In this document: positions 24,399-32,435 of the stretch, piece after piece
Numbering within the stretch: position 1 is the first letter of the stretch
How the letters are laid out: the number at the start of each line of letters is the position of its first letter
Origin: Chloroflexota bacterium
Lineage (GTDB): Bacteria > Chloroflexota > UBA11872 > UBA12225
DNA length: 36,282 nucleotides
NCBI GenBank assembly: GCA_016199265.1
Contig: JACQGX010000404.1
Span: 1 to 36,282, forward strand
Direction: 5' to 3'
Position numbers and translations under genes: made by a program
The notes under the pieces: generated by a model
The model's input: only the letters and a program-made list of their open reading frames with translations
Database searches by the model: none
What the model was told of the DNA's origin: nothing

Positions 24399-25179
24399 GG
24401 TGCGGGCTTCGAGGATGTGGTGGCGACGCGATGCACGCGAACAACTGCTCCGGATCGGGGTTCCCCCGTGCGATCACGGCGCCGTCGAGCAAGTACGTGG
24501 GCACCGCCACCACGCTCTCCGGCAGTGCCGGTGAGGTACCCGCGTCTGCGGCGGCCTCGATGTCGATCGTGCGCACGTCGAGACCCGGAAACCGTTGCGC
24601 GGCGGCAGCGGCCAGCCGGCGCGCCTCGGCGCAGCCTAGGCAGTGCGAGGCGACGTACACCTCCAGGCGCCGCGCCGCCCGGGCACCTGCCGGCAGCGCG
24701 TGCGCCGCCAGCGCGTGGCACCCCCACAGGGTGGCGCCCGTGACTACGCCGTACGCGAGGTAGCAGGCCAGCCCGGCCACGCTTGTTTCGACATCACCGC
24801 GCCCCACTTCCCCAACCAGGGCGCAGATCTCCGGCCGAAAGGGCGCCAGCACAAACGCCTCCAGCGCCCACCACACCATCCCGAACGCGGCTCCCAGCAC
24901 GGCAACACGCAGGGCGCCGGCCAGACGGACACCGACCAGGTGTCCGAACGCCGCCCCGAGCAGGACGCCCAGCGCCAGACGTACGAGCCAGCGCGGCCCC
25001 GCCGCGGCGAGCAGCACGCCGCCGTCTTGAACCGCAGTGACCGTTAGCGTGGTAGACAGGAGGACGAACGCCACGCCACCGGGGAGGCCGGCGAGCGCGC
25101 CGGCGATTGCCGGCGAGCGCCTGCACCAGGTGCGCAACCGGCCGCCCAGCGGACCGGTGACACCCGCACGCGCTACCAT
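24391..25179 (-). CDS. Membrane protein with C-terminal thioredoxin-fold domain
   Basis: The 262-residue protein has about four hydrophobic segments (28-52, 64-86, 90-112, 134-160) and then a thioredoxin-like domain from about 171: LEVYVASHCLGCAEARRLAA with the pair Cys180-x-x-Cys183, FPGLDVRTIDIEA, VVAVPTYLLDGAVIARGNPD with the cis-Pro loop. A TM-plus-CxxC thioredoxin layout like the MerT-like protein at 3509, but the membrane part is unrelated. The start at 25179 lacks a strong ribosome binding site. Role inferred: thiol exchange at the membrane. Confidence 0.65.
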   Translation of the reverse strand: MVARAGVTGPLGGRLRTWCRRSPAIAGALAGLPGGVAFVLLSTTLTVTAVQDGGVLLAAAGPRWLVRLALGVLLGAAFGHLVGVRLAGALRVAVLGAAFGMVWWALEAFVLAPFRPEICALVGEVGRGDVETSVAGLACYLAYGVVTGATLWGCHALAAHALPAGARAARRLEVYVASHCLGCAEARRLAAAAAQRFPGLDVRTIDIEAAADAGTSPALPESVVAVPTYLLDGAVIARGNPDPEQLFACIASPPHPRSPHRA

Positions 25180-25783
25180 CGCCTGCCATCCATCGCGCTC
25201 ATCTCGCCCACATCGCGTGGGTCACACCACCCATCGACGTCCAGTGTGCCTCGCGGCGACGCACCCCGTCAGTAGTCCAGCCAACACAGCCGGGAGTCCG
25301 GGGCCGGGTGGTATGGGAAGCGCGTTACGCGACCGGATAGTCTGAAACGTGACTCGGTTCCATCCGGTGTTGGTCAGCCGTTTCGGGCCTTGTCTGCAGG
25401 CCACGCTAACCTGGGACGCCAAACCCACGCGACCCCCGAATCAAGTCACCAACACAGCTTGGAACCGAAACGGTAACCTCGCTTACCATACGCGTGCGCG
25501 CTGCACGGGTACGATGCTTTGGGTGCAACTTGCCATGCGCGATCTGTCCACGGCGCGCGCTGGTGAAGACCAGTTGACCGATGGCGCCCGCGACGGACCG
25601 CGCAGAGAGCGCGGGATGACTGAGGTCGCGCGGCACGGACAATGCGACGGCGCGCACCCGTGGTATTCTCCTGCAGTCCGGGGTGGGAACTGGAACTCGC
25701 CCCAGACGCCAAGCCGGCCATGTTTATGCCCCCGCGGTTCGGGGTGGGAATACGGGAACGCCCCGGCGGGTTCTACCTACCGT
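25180..25783. other. Intergenic region with imperfect repeats before the MerA-like gene
   Basis: No conserved gene is seen. An imperfect inverted repeat joins CGGTTCCATCCGGTGTTGGT (25355-25374) and its near-complement at 25448-25467 (about 16 of 20 matches). A direct repeat with core CGGGGTGGGAA occurs at about 25678 and 25738. The frame of the downstream flavoprotein happens to be open from 25349 but is not protein-like. Confidence 0.45.
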
Positions 25784-27301
25784 ATGGAACAGACTGACTT
25801 CGACGTCCTGGTCATCGGCGGCGGCAGCGCGGGCTACGCCGCCGCGCGCATCGCCGGCCAGATGGGCGCATCCGTTGGGCTGGTCGAGCGCGGCCCAGTG
25901 GGTGGCCTGTGCATCCTAGACGGCTGCATGCCGTCCAAGGCGCTCATCCGCCCCGCCGACGTCCTGCATCTGATGCGCACCAGCGGTGACCTGGGCTTGC
26001 ACGCGAACCGAGTGCAGGTGGACTTCGCACGCGTCATGGAGCGCAAGACGCAGCTCGTGGAAGAGTTCGCGGCCTACCGCCGCGAGGAAATCGCGCGCGC
26101 GCCCGGCGTGGAACTGCTCCTCGGCGAGGCGCGCTTCAGGGGGCCACGCGAGGTCGCGCTTCGGCCGACGCGCGAAGACGGCTCGCCCAACGACGGCCGG
26201 CCGGCGCGCACCCTCACCGCACGCAAGATCGTGCTCGCTACGGGCTCCTACGCCTGGGTGCCGCCCTTACCGGAGCTGCACGAGGTCGGGTACATCACCA
26301 GCGAGGAGGTGCTGCGCCTGGAGGCGCCGCCCGAGTCCATGGTCATCCTCGGCGCGGGTGTCATCGCCATCGAGCTGGGGCAGTTCTACGCCCGCATGGG
26401 CACGCGGGTGACCATGCTCCAGCGCAGCGGCCGCATTCTGAGCCACGACGACGCCGAGGTGGGCCAGACGCTGGCAGCGCACCTGCGTGAAGAGGGAATC
26501 CACATCGAGACGCACTCGGTGCTCCGCGGCTGCTTCCGCCGGCCGGACGGGATGCGTGTCATGATCGCGGACATCGCCGGCGAGACCCGTGAGTTCCCGG
26601 GTGCGCTGCTCTTCGTCGCGCTGGGTCGGCGGGCGGCGATCCACGGCCTGGACCTGGAATCTGCCGGCGTCCGGCTGAACGAGGACGGCTGCTTTGTGGC
26701 CGTGGACGACGCGATGCGCACGAGCAACCCCGACGTCTACGCCGCAGGGGACCTGGCCACGATGCGCCAGATGACGCACATTGCCGTGCTGCAGGGCGAG
26801 GTCGCCGGCTTCAATGCAGCGCGCACGCTCGGGTTGGGCGGCCAGGGAGCGGCCGATGCGTTCCTCTCACCGGGAGCGCGGCGGCTGGGCGGCGTGGCGG
26901 ACGAGGGAACGGGTGGCACCCTGCGGATGGACTACTCGGTCGTGCCGCAGGTGATCTTCAGCGATCCGCCGTTCGCGCGCGTGGGGCTGAACGAGCAGGA
27001 GGCGCGCGCGGCGGGCAGGCACTACCTGGCCGCGCGCTACGACTTCGCCGACCTGGGGATGGCGCAGGTGATGGGACAGACGAAGGGGTTCGTCAAGATG
27101 CTAGCCGACCGTCGCGACGGCCGTGTCCTAGGCGTGCAGATCCTTGGCCACCAAGCCGACACGCTGATCCATGAGGCCATTGTCGCCATGGCCTTCGGCG
27201 CCACTGCCGAGCAGTTGGCTCGCATCCCACACTACCATCCCGCGCTCGCGGAGATCCTCACGTATCCCGCCGAGGAGCTCGCGGCGGCCGTACGGCGCTG
27301 A
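25784..27301 (+). CDS. Mercuric reductase-like / dihydrolipoyl dehydrogenase-like flavoprotein
   Basis: The 505-residue protein is a class I pyridine nucleotide-disulfide oxidoreductase: DVLVIGGGSAGYAAARIAGQ (FAD), the redox disulfide GGLCILDGCMPSKALI (Cys43, Cys48), KIVLATGSYAWVPPLP, MVILGAGVIAIELGQFYARM (NAD(P)), NPDVYAAGDLATMRQM (FAD) and the dimer domain VIFSDPPFARVGLNEQEARA with IHEAIVAMAFGATAEQLARI and PHYHPALAEILTYPAEELA, which supplies the catalytic His-Glu. It lacks the MerA vicinal Cys tail and N-terminal HMA domain, so it is MerA-like and not proven to reduce Hg(II). The ATG at 25784 is set by the family N-terminus. The Sec peroxiredoxin follows 58 bases later and may be its electron acceptor. 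Confidence 0.87.
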   Translation: MEQTDFDVLVIGGGSAGYAAARIAGQMGASVGLVERGPVGGLCILDGCMPSKALIRPADVLHLMRTSGDLGLHANRVQVDFARVMERKTQLVEEFAAYRREEIARAPGVELLLGEARFRGPREVALRPTREDGSPNDGRPARTLTARKIVLATGSYAWVPPLPELHEVGYITSEEVLRLEAPPESMVILGAGVIAIELGQFYARMGTRVTMLQRSGRILSHDDAEVGQTLAAHLREEGIHIETHSVLRGCFRRPDGMRVMIADIAGETREFPGALLFVALGRRAAIHGLDLESAGVRLNEDGCFVAVDDAMRTSNPDVYAAGDLATMRQMTHIAVLQGEVAGFNAARTLGLGGQGAADAFLSPGARRLGGVADEGTGGTLRMDYSVVPQVIFSDPPFARVGLNEQEARAAGRHYLAARYDFADLGMAQVMGQTKGFVKMLADRRDGRVLGVQILGHQADTLIHEAIVAMAFGATAEQLARIPHYHPALAEILTYPAEELAAAVRR

Positions 27302-27359
27302 GTGTGTAATGTGGCAAGTCCCGTGACCCGGTTCCCTTGTGTCGTATCAGGAGCATGAC

Positions 27360-27908
27360 ATGGGACTACACGTCGGTAGGCCGGCGCCAGCGTTCCGCCT
27401 GCCGGCGCTCGCACCGAATACCGGCGCGCCGGACGGGGAACTTGCGCTGTCAGATCTGCGCGGACAGCCGGTCATACTGGTGTTCTTGCGCTGGCTAGGT
27501 TGACTGCCGTGCCTCGACCATCTGGCGCAGTTGCGCCAGCGACAGCAGGATCTCGATGCGGCCGGGGCAGCAGTCTACGCCGTCTCGTTCGAACAGCCGT
27601 CGCGTGTCCGCGCCTACATTCGGCATCATCAGGTCACATTTCCGGTGCTCGCCGATCCATCGCGCGCGGTCTACGCGAGATACGGGATGACTCGCGGACC
27701 CTTGTGGCGCATCTACGGCCCGCAGGTAGCGTGGGGCTACCTGCGCTTGTTTTTGCGGGGTAGACGCACGCACATTCGTGGCGACACACTGCAGCAGGGT
27801 GGCGACTTCGTCGTTGACGCCCAGGGCATTCTGCGGTTCGCGCACGCCGGCAAGGACTCGTTTGATCGTCCATCAATTGACGAGCTCATTGGCCGGCTTC
27901 GCCCGTAA
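27360..27908 (+). CDS. Peroxiredoxin-like (PRXL2/AhpC-TSA) selenoprotein, U-x-x-C
   Basis: The ATG at 27360 has AGGAG 6 bases upstream. The frame passes one TGA (27501-27503) and ends at 27908, giving 182 residues. It reads VGRPAPAFRLPALAP, LSDLRGQPVILVFLRWLG, then U48-L-P-C51-LDHLAQLRQRQ, AVYAVSFEQPSRVRAYI, FPVLADPSRAVYARYGM and GDTLQQGGDFVVDAQGILRF, the layout of thioredoxin-fold peroxiredoxin-like (AhpC/TSA, PRXL2-type) proteins whose site is FLRxxxCxxC. Sec takes the place of the first, peroxidatic Cys. A perfect hairpin follows the TGA. It is the second gene after a MerA-like flavoprotein and ends before a strong terminator. Probable role: peroxide or thiol-linked reduction. Confidence 0.87.
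27522..27539 (+). promoter_or_regulatory. SECIS-like hairpin in the peroxiredoxin-like mRNA
   Basis: CTGGCG-CAGTTG-CGCCAG makes a perfect 6-bp stem (extendable by C-G and A-T inside) with a small loop, starting 19 bases after the TGA. Position and size match the other two Sec redox genes. Confidence 0.7.
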
Positions 27909-28070
27909 GGCTACTGCCAATGTATGCCAATATGTGCCAACATATGCTCGACTACTGACGCCGGACGACGGCTTGGGCTAGCTTGCGCTACACAAGCACG
28001 GAGGCGATGCTCGCTGGGAGCGGGAAATACAGGAGCAAGGCGTCACTATCGTCGAGTAAGCGACGAGTAA

Positions 28071-28116
28071 GCGAGCAAACGGAGCAGGGCAGCGGCGCCC
28101 TGCTCCGTTTGCTCGC
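28071..28116. terminator. Strong 20-bp hairpin between convergent genes
   Basis: GCGAGCAAACGGAGCAGGGC (28071-28090) pairs perfectly with 28097-28116 over a 6-base loop. It separates the plus-strand peroxiredoxin-like gene from the minus-strand gene ending at 28140. There is no clear T-run. The bases before it contain a short direct repeat (GAGTAAGCGAC / GAGTAAGCGAG). Confidence 0.75.
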
Positions 28117-28139
28117 CAGGAGGTCGGTGGCGAGAGAGG

Positions 28140-29420
28140 TCAGCGGCGGGTAAGCGACTCGTTGTGCTCCTTTACCCACTGCTCGGCGGCGCGGTCACCC
28201 CAGACGGCCTTGAACATGGCGTACACGTGCGGCCCCTCATCGGGCAGCGCCCGTCCATCGTTGGCCAGCGGGACGCCGGCGACCGAGCCCGGTGTGTACG
28301 TGTTCGGCGCCAGCACCGGCACCGGACAGTTCACGACGAAGCCGTTGGGGTGCGAATCGGGCACGCCGTTGAAGAGCTGTAACTGGCCGCCGTCGATTCG
28401 AGGTGTGATCTCGGCCTCGGTCTTGAGCACGGGTACCTCACCGGTCGTGCGCCACACGACGGTGAGGTGATCCCAGAACGGGCTCCACGCCGGCTGCGTC
28501 GCGACCGAGTCGAATACGCTCGGCTGCCCGCCCATTGGGCCGCTTCCTTTGACGCCGTTGCCGAAGACGTAAATCTTGGCGGTTGCTTCGGCTTGTGCGA
28601 GCTTCTGGGCGGCGGCCGCGGCGCCCACTTGCATCATCGGCGCCATCGGGGCGGCCGACGTGTCGGTCACGATGTAGCGGCTGCTGGGAAAGCACTCGTG
28701 GAGCTTGAAGGTCACCCTCATGCCGGCCGTATCGACCGGATCGAGGAGCTGTCCGCCGCCGAGATACTCGGCCTTCGTGGTGTCGGCCGGCAGCTCGCCG
28801 CCGGGCCACTTGACGACCGGGTAGTTGACGACGATAGTGGTGCTGTCGATCCGGAGCTGGCCGTTCTGCGCGGCGCGGCGCACGGCGTCCGCCGACGTCA
28901 GCGTCTGTGGCTGGCTGCTCCACGTCACGCGATTGGCCCGAAACGCCGGACTAAAGTCTTCCCGATTCGGCACCGAGGAGAGTACCGGTAACTGCCCGGT
29001 GGCCGCAGTGTTGTCGAACAGAAAGATGTCCGAGGTCGACCCGCTCACTTTGACCGCGTTGGCGAGCTTGGGTACGAAGACGGCCCCGATTTCGCGCGCG
29101 AAATCGGGATCTGAAGCGTCGGTGCGGATGAAAAACGCCCGATCGCCGTTGAACAACCCGGCATGGAGCCGGAACGTGACGAAGCCAAAGCGTCCGCGCC
29201 AACGGTCGGAAGAGAGCGCAAAGTCGAGCACGTCACCGATGATCTGCGTTGGACTCGCGGGTGTCGCCTGTGCGCCGGCGAGCCGCGGGAGCAGGTGCGC
29301 GCCGCCCGCGGCGGCAAGCGCCGCCGCGGTTGTTCGGAACCCCGCACGTCGCGTGAACGGATACAGTGCCAACTCCTCAGGATTGGAGTGCTGCCTTCCG
29401 GATGCTCTACTACTTGCCAT
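28140..29420 (-). CDS. Secreted protein of unknown function (DUF7482-like)
   Basis: The 426-residue protein begins with a Tat/Sec-like leader, TRRAGFRTTAAALAAAGGAH (about 24-43) and LPRLAGAQA, cleaved near residue 52. The mature part has RGRFGFVTFRLHAGLFNGDR, FFIRTDASDPDFAREIGAVF, TIVVNYPVVKWPGGELPAD, FKLHECFPSSRYIVTDTSAA, MQVGAAAAAQKLAQAEATAK and NGFVVNCPVPVLAPNTYTPG. I do not know an activity; it recalls the uncharacterised DUF7482 family by memory only. The ATG at 29420 has GGGAGGCG upstream. It lies alone between two convergent or same-strand redox genes, so a redox or metal link is only a guess. Confidence 0.7.
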   Translation of the reverse strand: MASSRASGRQHSNPEELALYPFTRRAGFRTTAAALAAAGGAHLLPRLAGAQATPASPTQIIGDVLDFALSSDRWRGRFGFVTFRLHAGLFNGDRAFFIRTDASDPDFAREIGAVFVPKLANAVKVSGSTSDIFLFDNTAATGQLPVLSSVPNREDFSPAFRANRVTWSSQPQTLTSADAVRRAAQNGQLRIDSTTIVVNYPVVKWPGGELPADTTKAEYLGGGQLLDPVDTAGMRVTFKLHECFPSSRYIVTDTSAAPMAPMMQVGAAAAAQKLAQAEATAKIYVFGNGVKGSGPMGGQPSVFDSVATQPAWSPFWDHLTVVWRTTGEVPVLKTEAEITPRIDGGQLQLFNGVPDSHPNGFVVNCPVPVLAPNTYTPGSVAGVPLANDGRALPDEGPHVYAMFKAVWGDRAAEQWVKEHNESLTRR

Positions 29421-29594
29421 ACAACGCCTCCCTCAGCTTATTCATGAATGCGGCGGCGGCCTCCCCGCCTTGCGCGTGTCCCCCGACCGCCGGCAACTTC
29501 ACTGTACGGAAGGTCTCGACACCCGACAGTAGGCTGGCTTACATTGGAGCGAAGCGGGAAGGGTTGAGACGCGCGAGTGAAAGGTGTGGCGCGG

Positions 29595-31091
29595 TCAACC
29601 GCGGAGAGCCAACCGGCGCAGGAGCGGCAGGACGAGTTGACCAAATGAGGAGTCGGAAAGTCGCCGCCGCGCCGCGCGGTCGGCGACCTGGTGGAGGCCG
29701 TAAGAGTACGACGGATAGACGTGCGCCATCGAGAAGCTGTCCATCGGTAGCCGGTGCTGCATCGCCAGCGCCGCCTGCTGGATGAGCTCGCCGGCCCGCG
29801 GGCCGACGATGTGCGCGCCGACGATTCGCTTGCCAGCGAGCACCAGCTTGATGAAGCCTTCGGTCGCGCCGTCGGCCACTGCCCGATCGACGCGCGAGAG
29901 TGGAACGCTCACGTCTGTCACCCGTGTACCGAAGCGCTCGCCCGCCTGCGCCTCGGTGAGGCCGACGCGGCCCACCTCCGGGTCGGTGAACGTCGCCCAC
30001 GGTATGACACGGTCGTCGAATTTCTGCTTTTTCCAGGGGAACAAGACGTTGCGTAAGATCACGCGCCCCTGCGTTTCGGCGACGTGGGTGAACCGGTACG
30101 GGCCGACGCAGTCGCCAGCGGCCCACACACCAGGCACGCTCGTCTGGAGATACTCGTTGACGGCGACGCCGTTGCCGCCCAAGCGGACACCGACGTTCTC
30201 GAGCCCCAAGCCGGCGGTGCGCGCGCGACGGCCGGTGGCGACGAGCACCGCGTCGACGCGTACTTCCTGGCTGTGGTTCACCCCCTCATTCGGTTGGACA
30301 CTCGCTGGTTGGCCGGCAGCTTCGAGCACGAGGGTCGCGCCGCGGCCATTATTGCCGGCGGCAGGCTCCGGTGTCACGCGGCTGATGCGGGCGCCGGTGT
30401 AGACGGTCACGCCGTCGCGCTCGAGCGCGGCCTGCACCCGAGGACCGACCGATTCGTCCTCGTTGGCGAGCAGGCGTGGCAGCGCCTCGAGCAGGATCAC
30501 GCGACTGCCGAGCCGGGCGAACGCCTGAGCGAGCTCGCAGCCGATCGGCCCGCCGCCGACGACCGCCAAGCGGGCCGGCAGCGCATCGAGCTCGTCGAAG
30601 AGCGTCTCGTTGGTCAGGTAGCGCACGTCTGACAGGCCCGCAATTGACGGGACGGCGGGATCGGAACCGGTGGCGATCACGACGTGGCGGGCGCGCACCA
30701 TGTGCCCGTCGACGTCGACGAGGCCGTCGCCGCGCAGGTGCGCGGTGCCCAAGAGAACGGCGATGCCGCGCCGCTCGAGCGCCGCGGGTGACTCTTCGTC
30801 GCCGATCGACTTCCGAACGCGGCGGACATGGGCGATGGCCTTGGCGAAGTCGACCGGCGGCGGGCAGGCGTCGCCGGCAGAGAGCGCCGCCGCCGCGCGC
30901 GCGGCGGCGGCCAGACCGGCGACGTGAAGCAGCGCTTTGCTCGGCACACACCCCGTCCAGGTACACTCGCCGCCGGTGCGATGGCGCTCGACGAGTGCGA
31001 CGCGGAGCCCAAGGCCCGCTCCACCGATGGCGATCGTCAGTCCGGCGGCGCCGCCGCCGATGACGACCACGTCATAGTCGAATGTACTCAC
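29595..31091 (-). CDS. Second mercuric reductase-like FAD/NAD(P) oxidoreductase
   Basis: The 498-residue protein has DVVVIGGGAAGLTIAIGGAG (FAD), the disulfide GGECTWTGCVPSKALLHVAG (Cys43, Cys48), HVVIATGSDPAVPSIAGL, LAVVGGGPIGCELAQAFARL (NAD(P)), SVPGVWAAGDCVGPYRFTHV and the dimer domain ATFTDPEVGRVGLTEAQAGE with IQQAALAMQHRLPMDSFSMA and HVYPSYSYGLHQVADRAAR, like mercuric reductase-like members of the family. In place of the usual HPTxxE it has YPSYSYG, so the catalytic base region is altered. The GTG at 31091 has GGGAGGTGA upstream; the frame stays open far upstream by chance. It diverges from the ABC transporter operon over a long inverted repeat. Confidence 0.85.
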   Translation of the reverse strand: MSTFDYDVVVIGGGAAGLTIAIGGAGLGLRVALVERHRTGGECTWTGCVPSKALLHVAGLAAAARAAAALSAGDACPPPVDFAKAIAHVRRVRKSIGDEESPAALERRGIAVLLGTAHLRGDGLVDVDGHMVRARHVVIATGSDPAVPSIAGLSDVRYLTNETLFDELDALPARLAVVGGGPIGCELAQAFARLGSRVILLEALPRLLANEDESVGPRVQAALERDGVTVYTGARISRVTPEPAAGNNGRGATLVLEAAGQPASVQPNEGVNHSQEVRVDAVLVATGRRARTAGLGLENVGVRLGGNGVAVNEYLQTSVPGVWAAGDCVGPYRFTHVAETQGRVILRNVLFPWKKQKFDDRVIPWATFTDPEVGRVGLTEAQAGERFGTRVTDVSVPLSRVDRAVADGATEGFIKLVLAGKRIVGAHIVGPRAGELIQQAALAMQHRLPMDSFSMAHVYPSYSYGLHQVADRAARRRLSDSSFGQLVLPLLRRLALRG

Positions 31092-31111
31092 ACGCTCTTC
31101 ACCTCCCCATG

Positions 31112-31150
31112 GGGCCGGCCGGCACTGTGAGGGTACCTGCCGGCCGGCCC
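31112..31150. repeat. 13-bp inverted repeat between divergent genes
   Basis: GGGCCGGCCGGCA (31112-31124) pairs with TGCCGGCCGGCCC (31138-31150) over a 13-base loop. It lies just upstream of the flavoprotein ribosome binding site and may act as an operator or leader hairpin. A strong AAGGAGG (31160-31166) follows with no start codon close by. Confidence 0.5.
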
Positions 31151-31262
31151 AGAGGCGGTAAGGAGGATTACAGACGCTCGACGGTCGCACCTGGTTCACT
31201 GAGTCGCGATCGACGTCTGTGTCGTCGTGGTCCCTTGGAACTTGGGTACGAGGTCGTTTGTT

Positions 31263-32435
31263 GTGAGAGAGAGCAATCGTCTTGCCGGCCAGATGCGGCG
31301 ACGCCGAGGGCTGTTCGCGGCCGCGGGCGTGGCGGCATTGGGTGTGGCCGGCGGCGCGGTGGCGTGCGGTGACGCAGCACGCACGAGCATCGGTGGCGGC
31401 GGAAAGAGACCGTTCGAAGGCCGAGCATTGACGATCTTCGTCTACGCCGGCATCTGGGAAAAGTGGTATCGAGAGCTGTTCGCGCCGGCGTTCGAGGCCG
31501 AGACCGGCGCAAAGGTGATCATCGACGCCGGCTGGTGGGACGCGCTGCCGAAGCTCAAGCTCGCACCGCCCGACCAGCCGCCGTTCGACCTCATGTTGAC
31601 CGATCCGACGCAGGGCTTTCCCGCCATCCGTGACGGCCTGGCGGCGAAGCTCAATCTGGCCAACATCCCAAACGCAAAGCAGTTCGCGCCCAAAGTGCTC
31701 GACACGTGGATCTACAAAGACGGGTGGGGCATACCGCACATCTCGTCGCCGATGACCTTGGCGTGGCACCAGGAGTTGCTGCCGGACGGGCTCCGCGATT
31801 GGGGGGAGTTACTCGAGCCGCCGGCGCGCGGCCGCTTCACGGTGTATAGCTCGTACTACATGGGGTTGTTCACGTTTGCGGCGATCAAGGCGGCGCGTGA
31901 GGGGCGAGCCGGCCAGGCACACCGGATGATTCAAGACGATCTCGACGGCGTGCTGAACTACGCCAGGGAACACCGCGATGCGGTCAGGTACTGGTGGTCG
32001 GCGACGACCGACGCGGTGCAGGCATTGCTCGGCAAGAACGTCGCGGCGGGCGCGCTGCACGGCAACGGTCTCTTGGCGCCGGTGCGTGATAACAAGCCGC
32101 TGGCGTTCACCATCCCGGCGAAGGATCGCGCGTACGTGCAGCTCTTTTTTCTCGTGACCAAAGGATCGAAGAACAAGGACGTAGCTGAGGCGGCGCTCGA
32201 CTACATTGCCGGTAGTACGTTTCAGTGGAACCTGGCGAGTAAGAGCGGCGAGCTGGCGGCGCATATTCCGGCGGCCGCCGAGCAAATCGGCGCGCGCGAC
32301 CGCCTGTGGGGCCGCATCTATCCATCGACCGCGGCCGACTGGGCGGCCATGACCTACTATCCGTACGAGTTCTACGATCGGTATGACAAGAAGATTGCCG
32401 ATTTCTGGAATCGCGAAGTGCTGCGCAAACCATGA
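31263..32435 (+). CDS. ABC transporter substrate-binding protein (PotD/AfuA type)
   Basis: The protein has an arginine-rich, Tat-like leader with lipobox (RRRRGLFAAAGVAALGVAGG then AVACGD) and a periplasmic-binding fold of family 1: LTIFVYAGIWEKWYRELFAP, DLMLTDPTQGFPAIRDGLAA, WIYKDGWGIPHISSPMTLAW, RGRFTVYSSYYMGLFTFAAI and a helical C-terminal lobe. Such proteins bind polyamines, ferric iron or small organic ions; the ligand is not clear. I use the GTG at 31263 with GAGG 9 bases upstream; the ATG at 31293, directly before RRRRGLF, is an equally good alternative. Its stop overlaps the ATPase start (ATGA). Confidence 0.82.
   Translation: MRESNRLAGQMRRRRGLFAAAGVAALGVAGGAVACGDAARTSIGGGGKRPFEGRALTIFVYAGIWEKWYRELFAPAFEAETGAKVIIDAGWWDALPKLKLAPPDQPPFDLMLTDPTQGFPAIRDGLAAKLNLANIPNAKQFAPKVLDTWIYKDGWGIPHISSPMTLAWHQELLPDGLRDWGELLEPPARGRFTVYSSYYMGLFTFAAIKAAREGRAGQAHRMIQDDLDGVLNYAREHRDAVRYWWSATTDAVQALLGKNVAAGALHGNGLLAPVRDNKPLAFTIPAKDRAYVQLFFLVTKGSKNKDVAEAALDYIAGSTFQWNLASKSGELAAHIPAAAEQIGARDRLWGRIYPSTAADWAAMTYYPYEFYDRYDKKIADFWNREVLRKP

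Noticed and set aside
25349-25783. N-terminal extension of the MerA-like flavoprotein
   Set aside because: The frame is open by chance; the sequence is not protein-like, contains repeats, and the family N-terminus starts at the ATG at 25784.
31092-31769. N-terminal extension of the second flavoprotein
   Set aside because: A good ribosome binding site precedes the GTG at 31091 and the FAD-binding motif follows directly; the upstream part is antisense to the ABC binding-protein gene.
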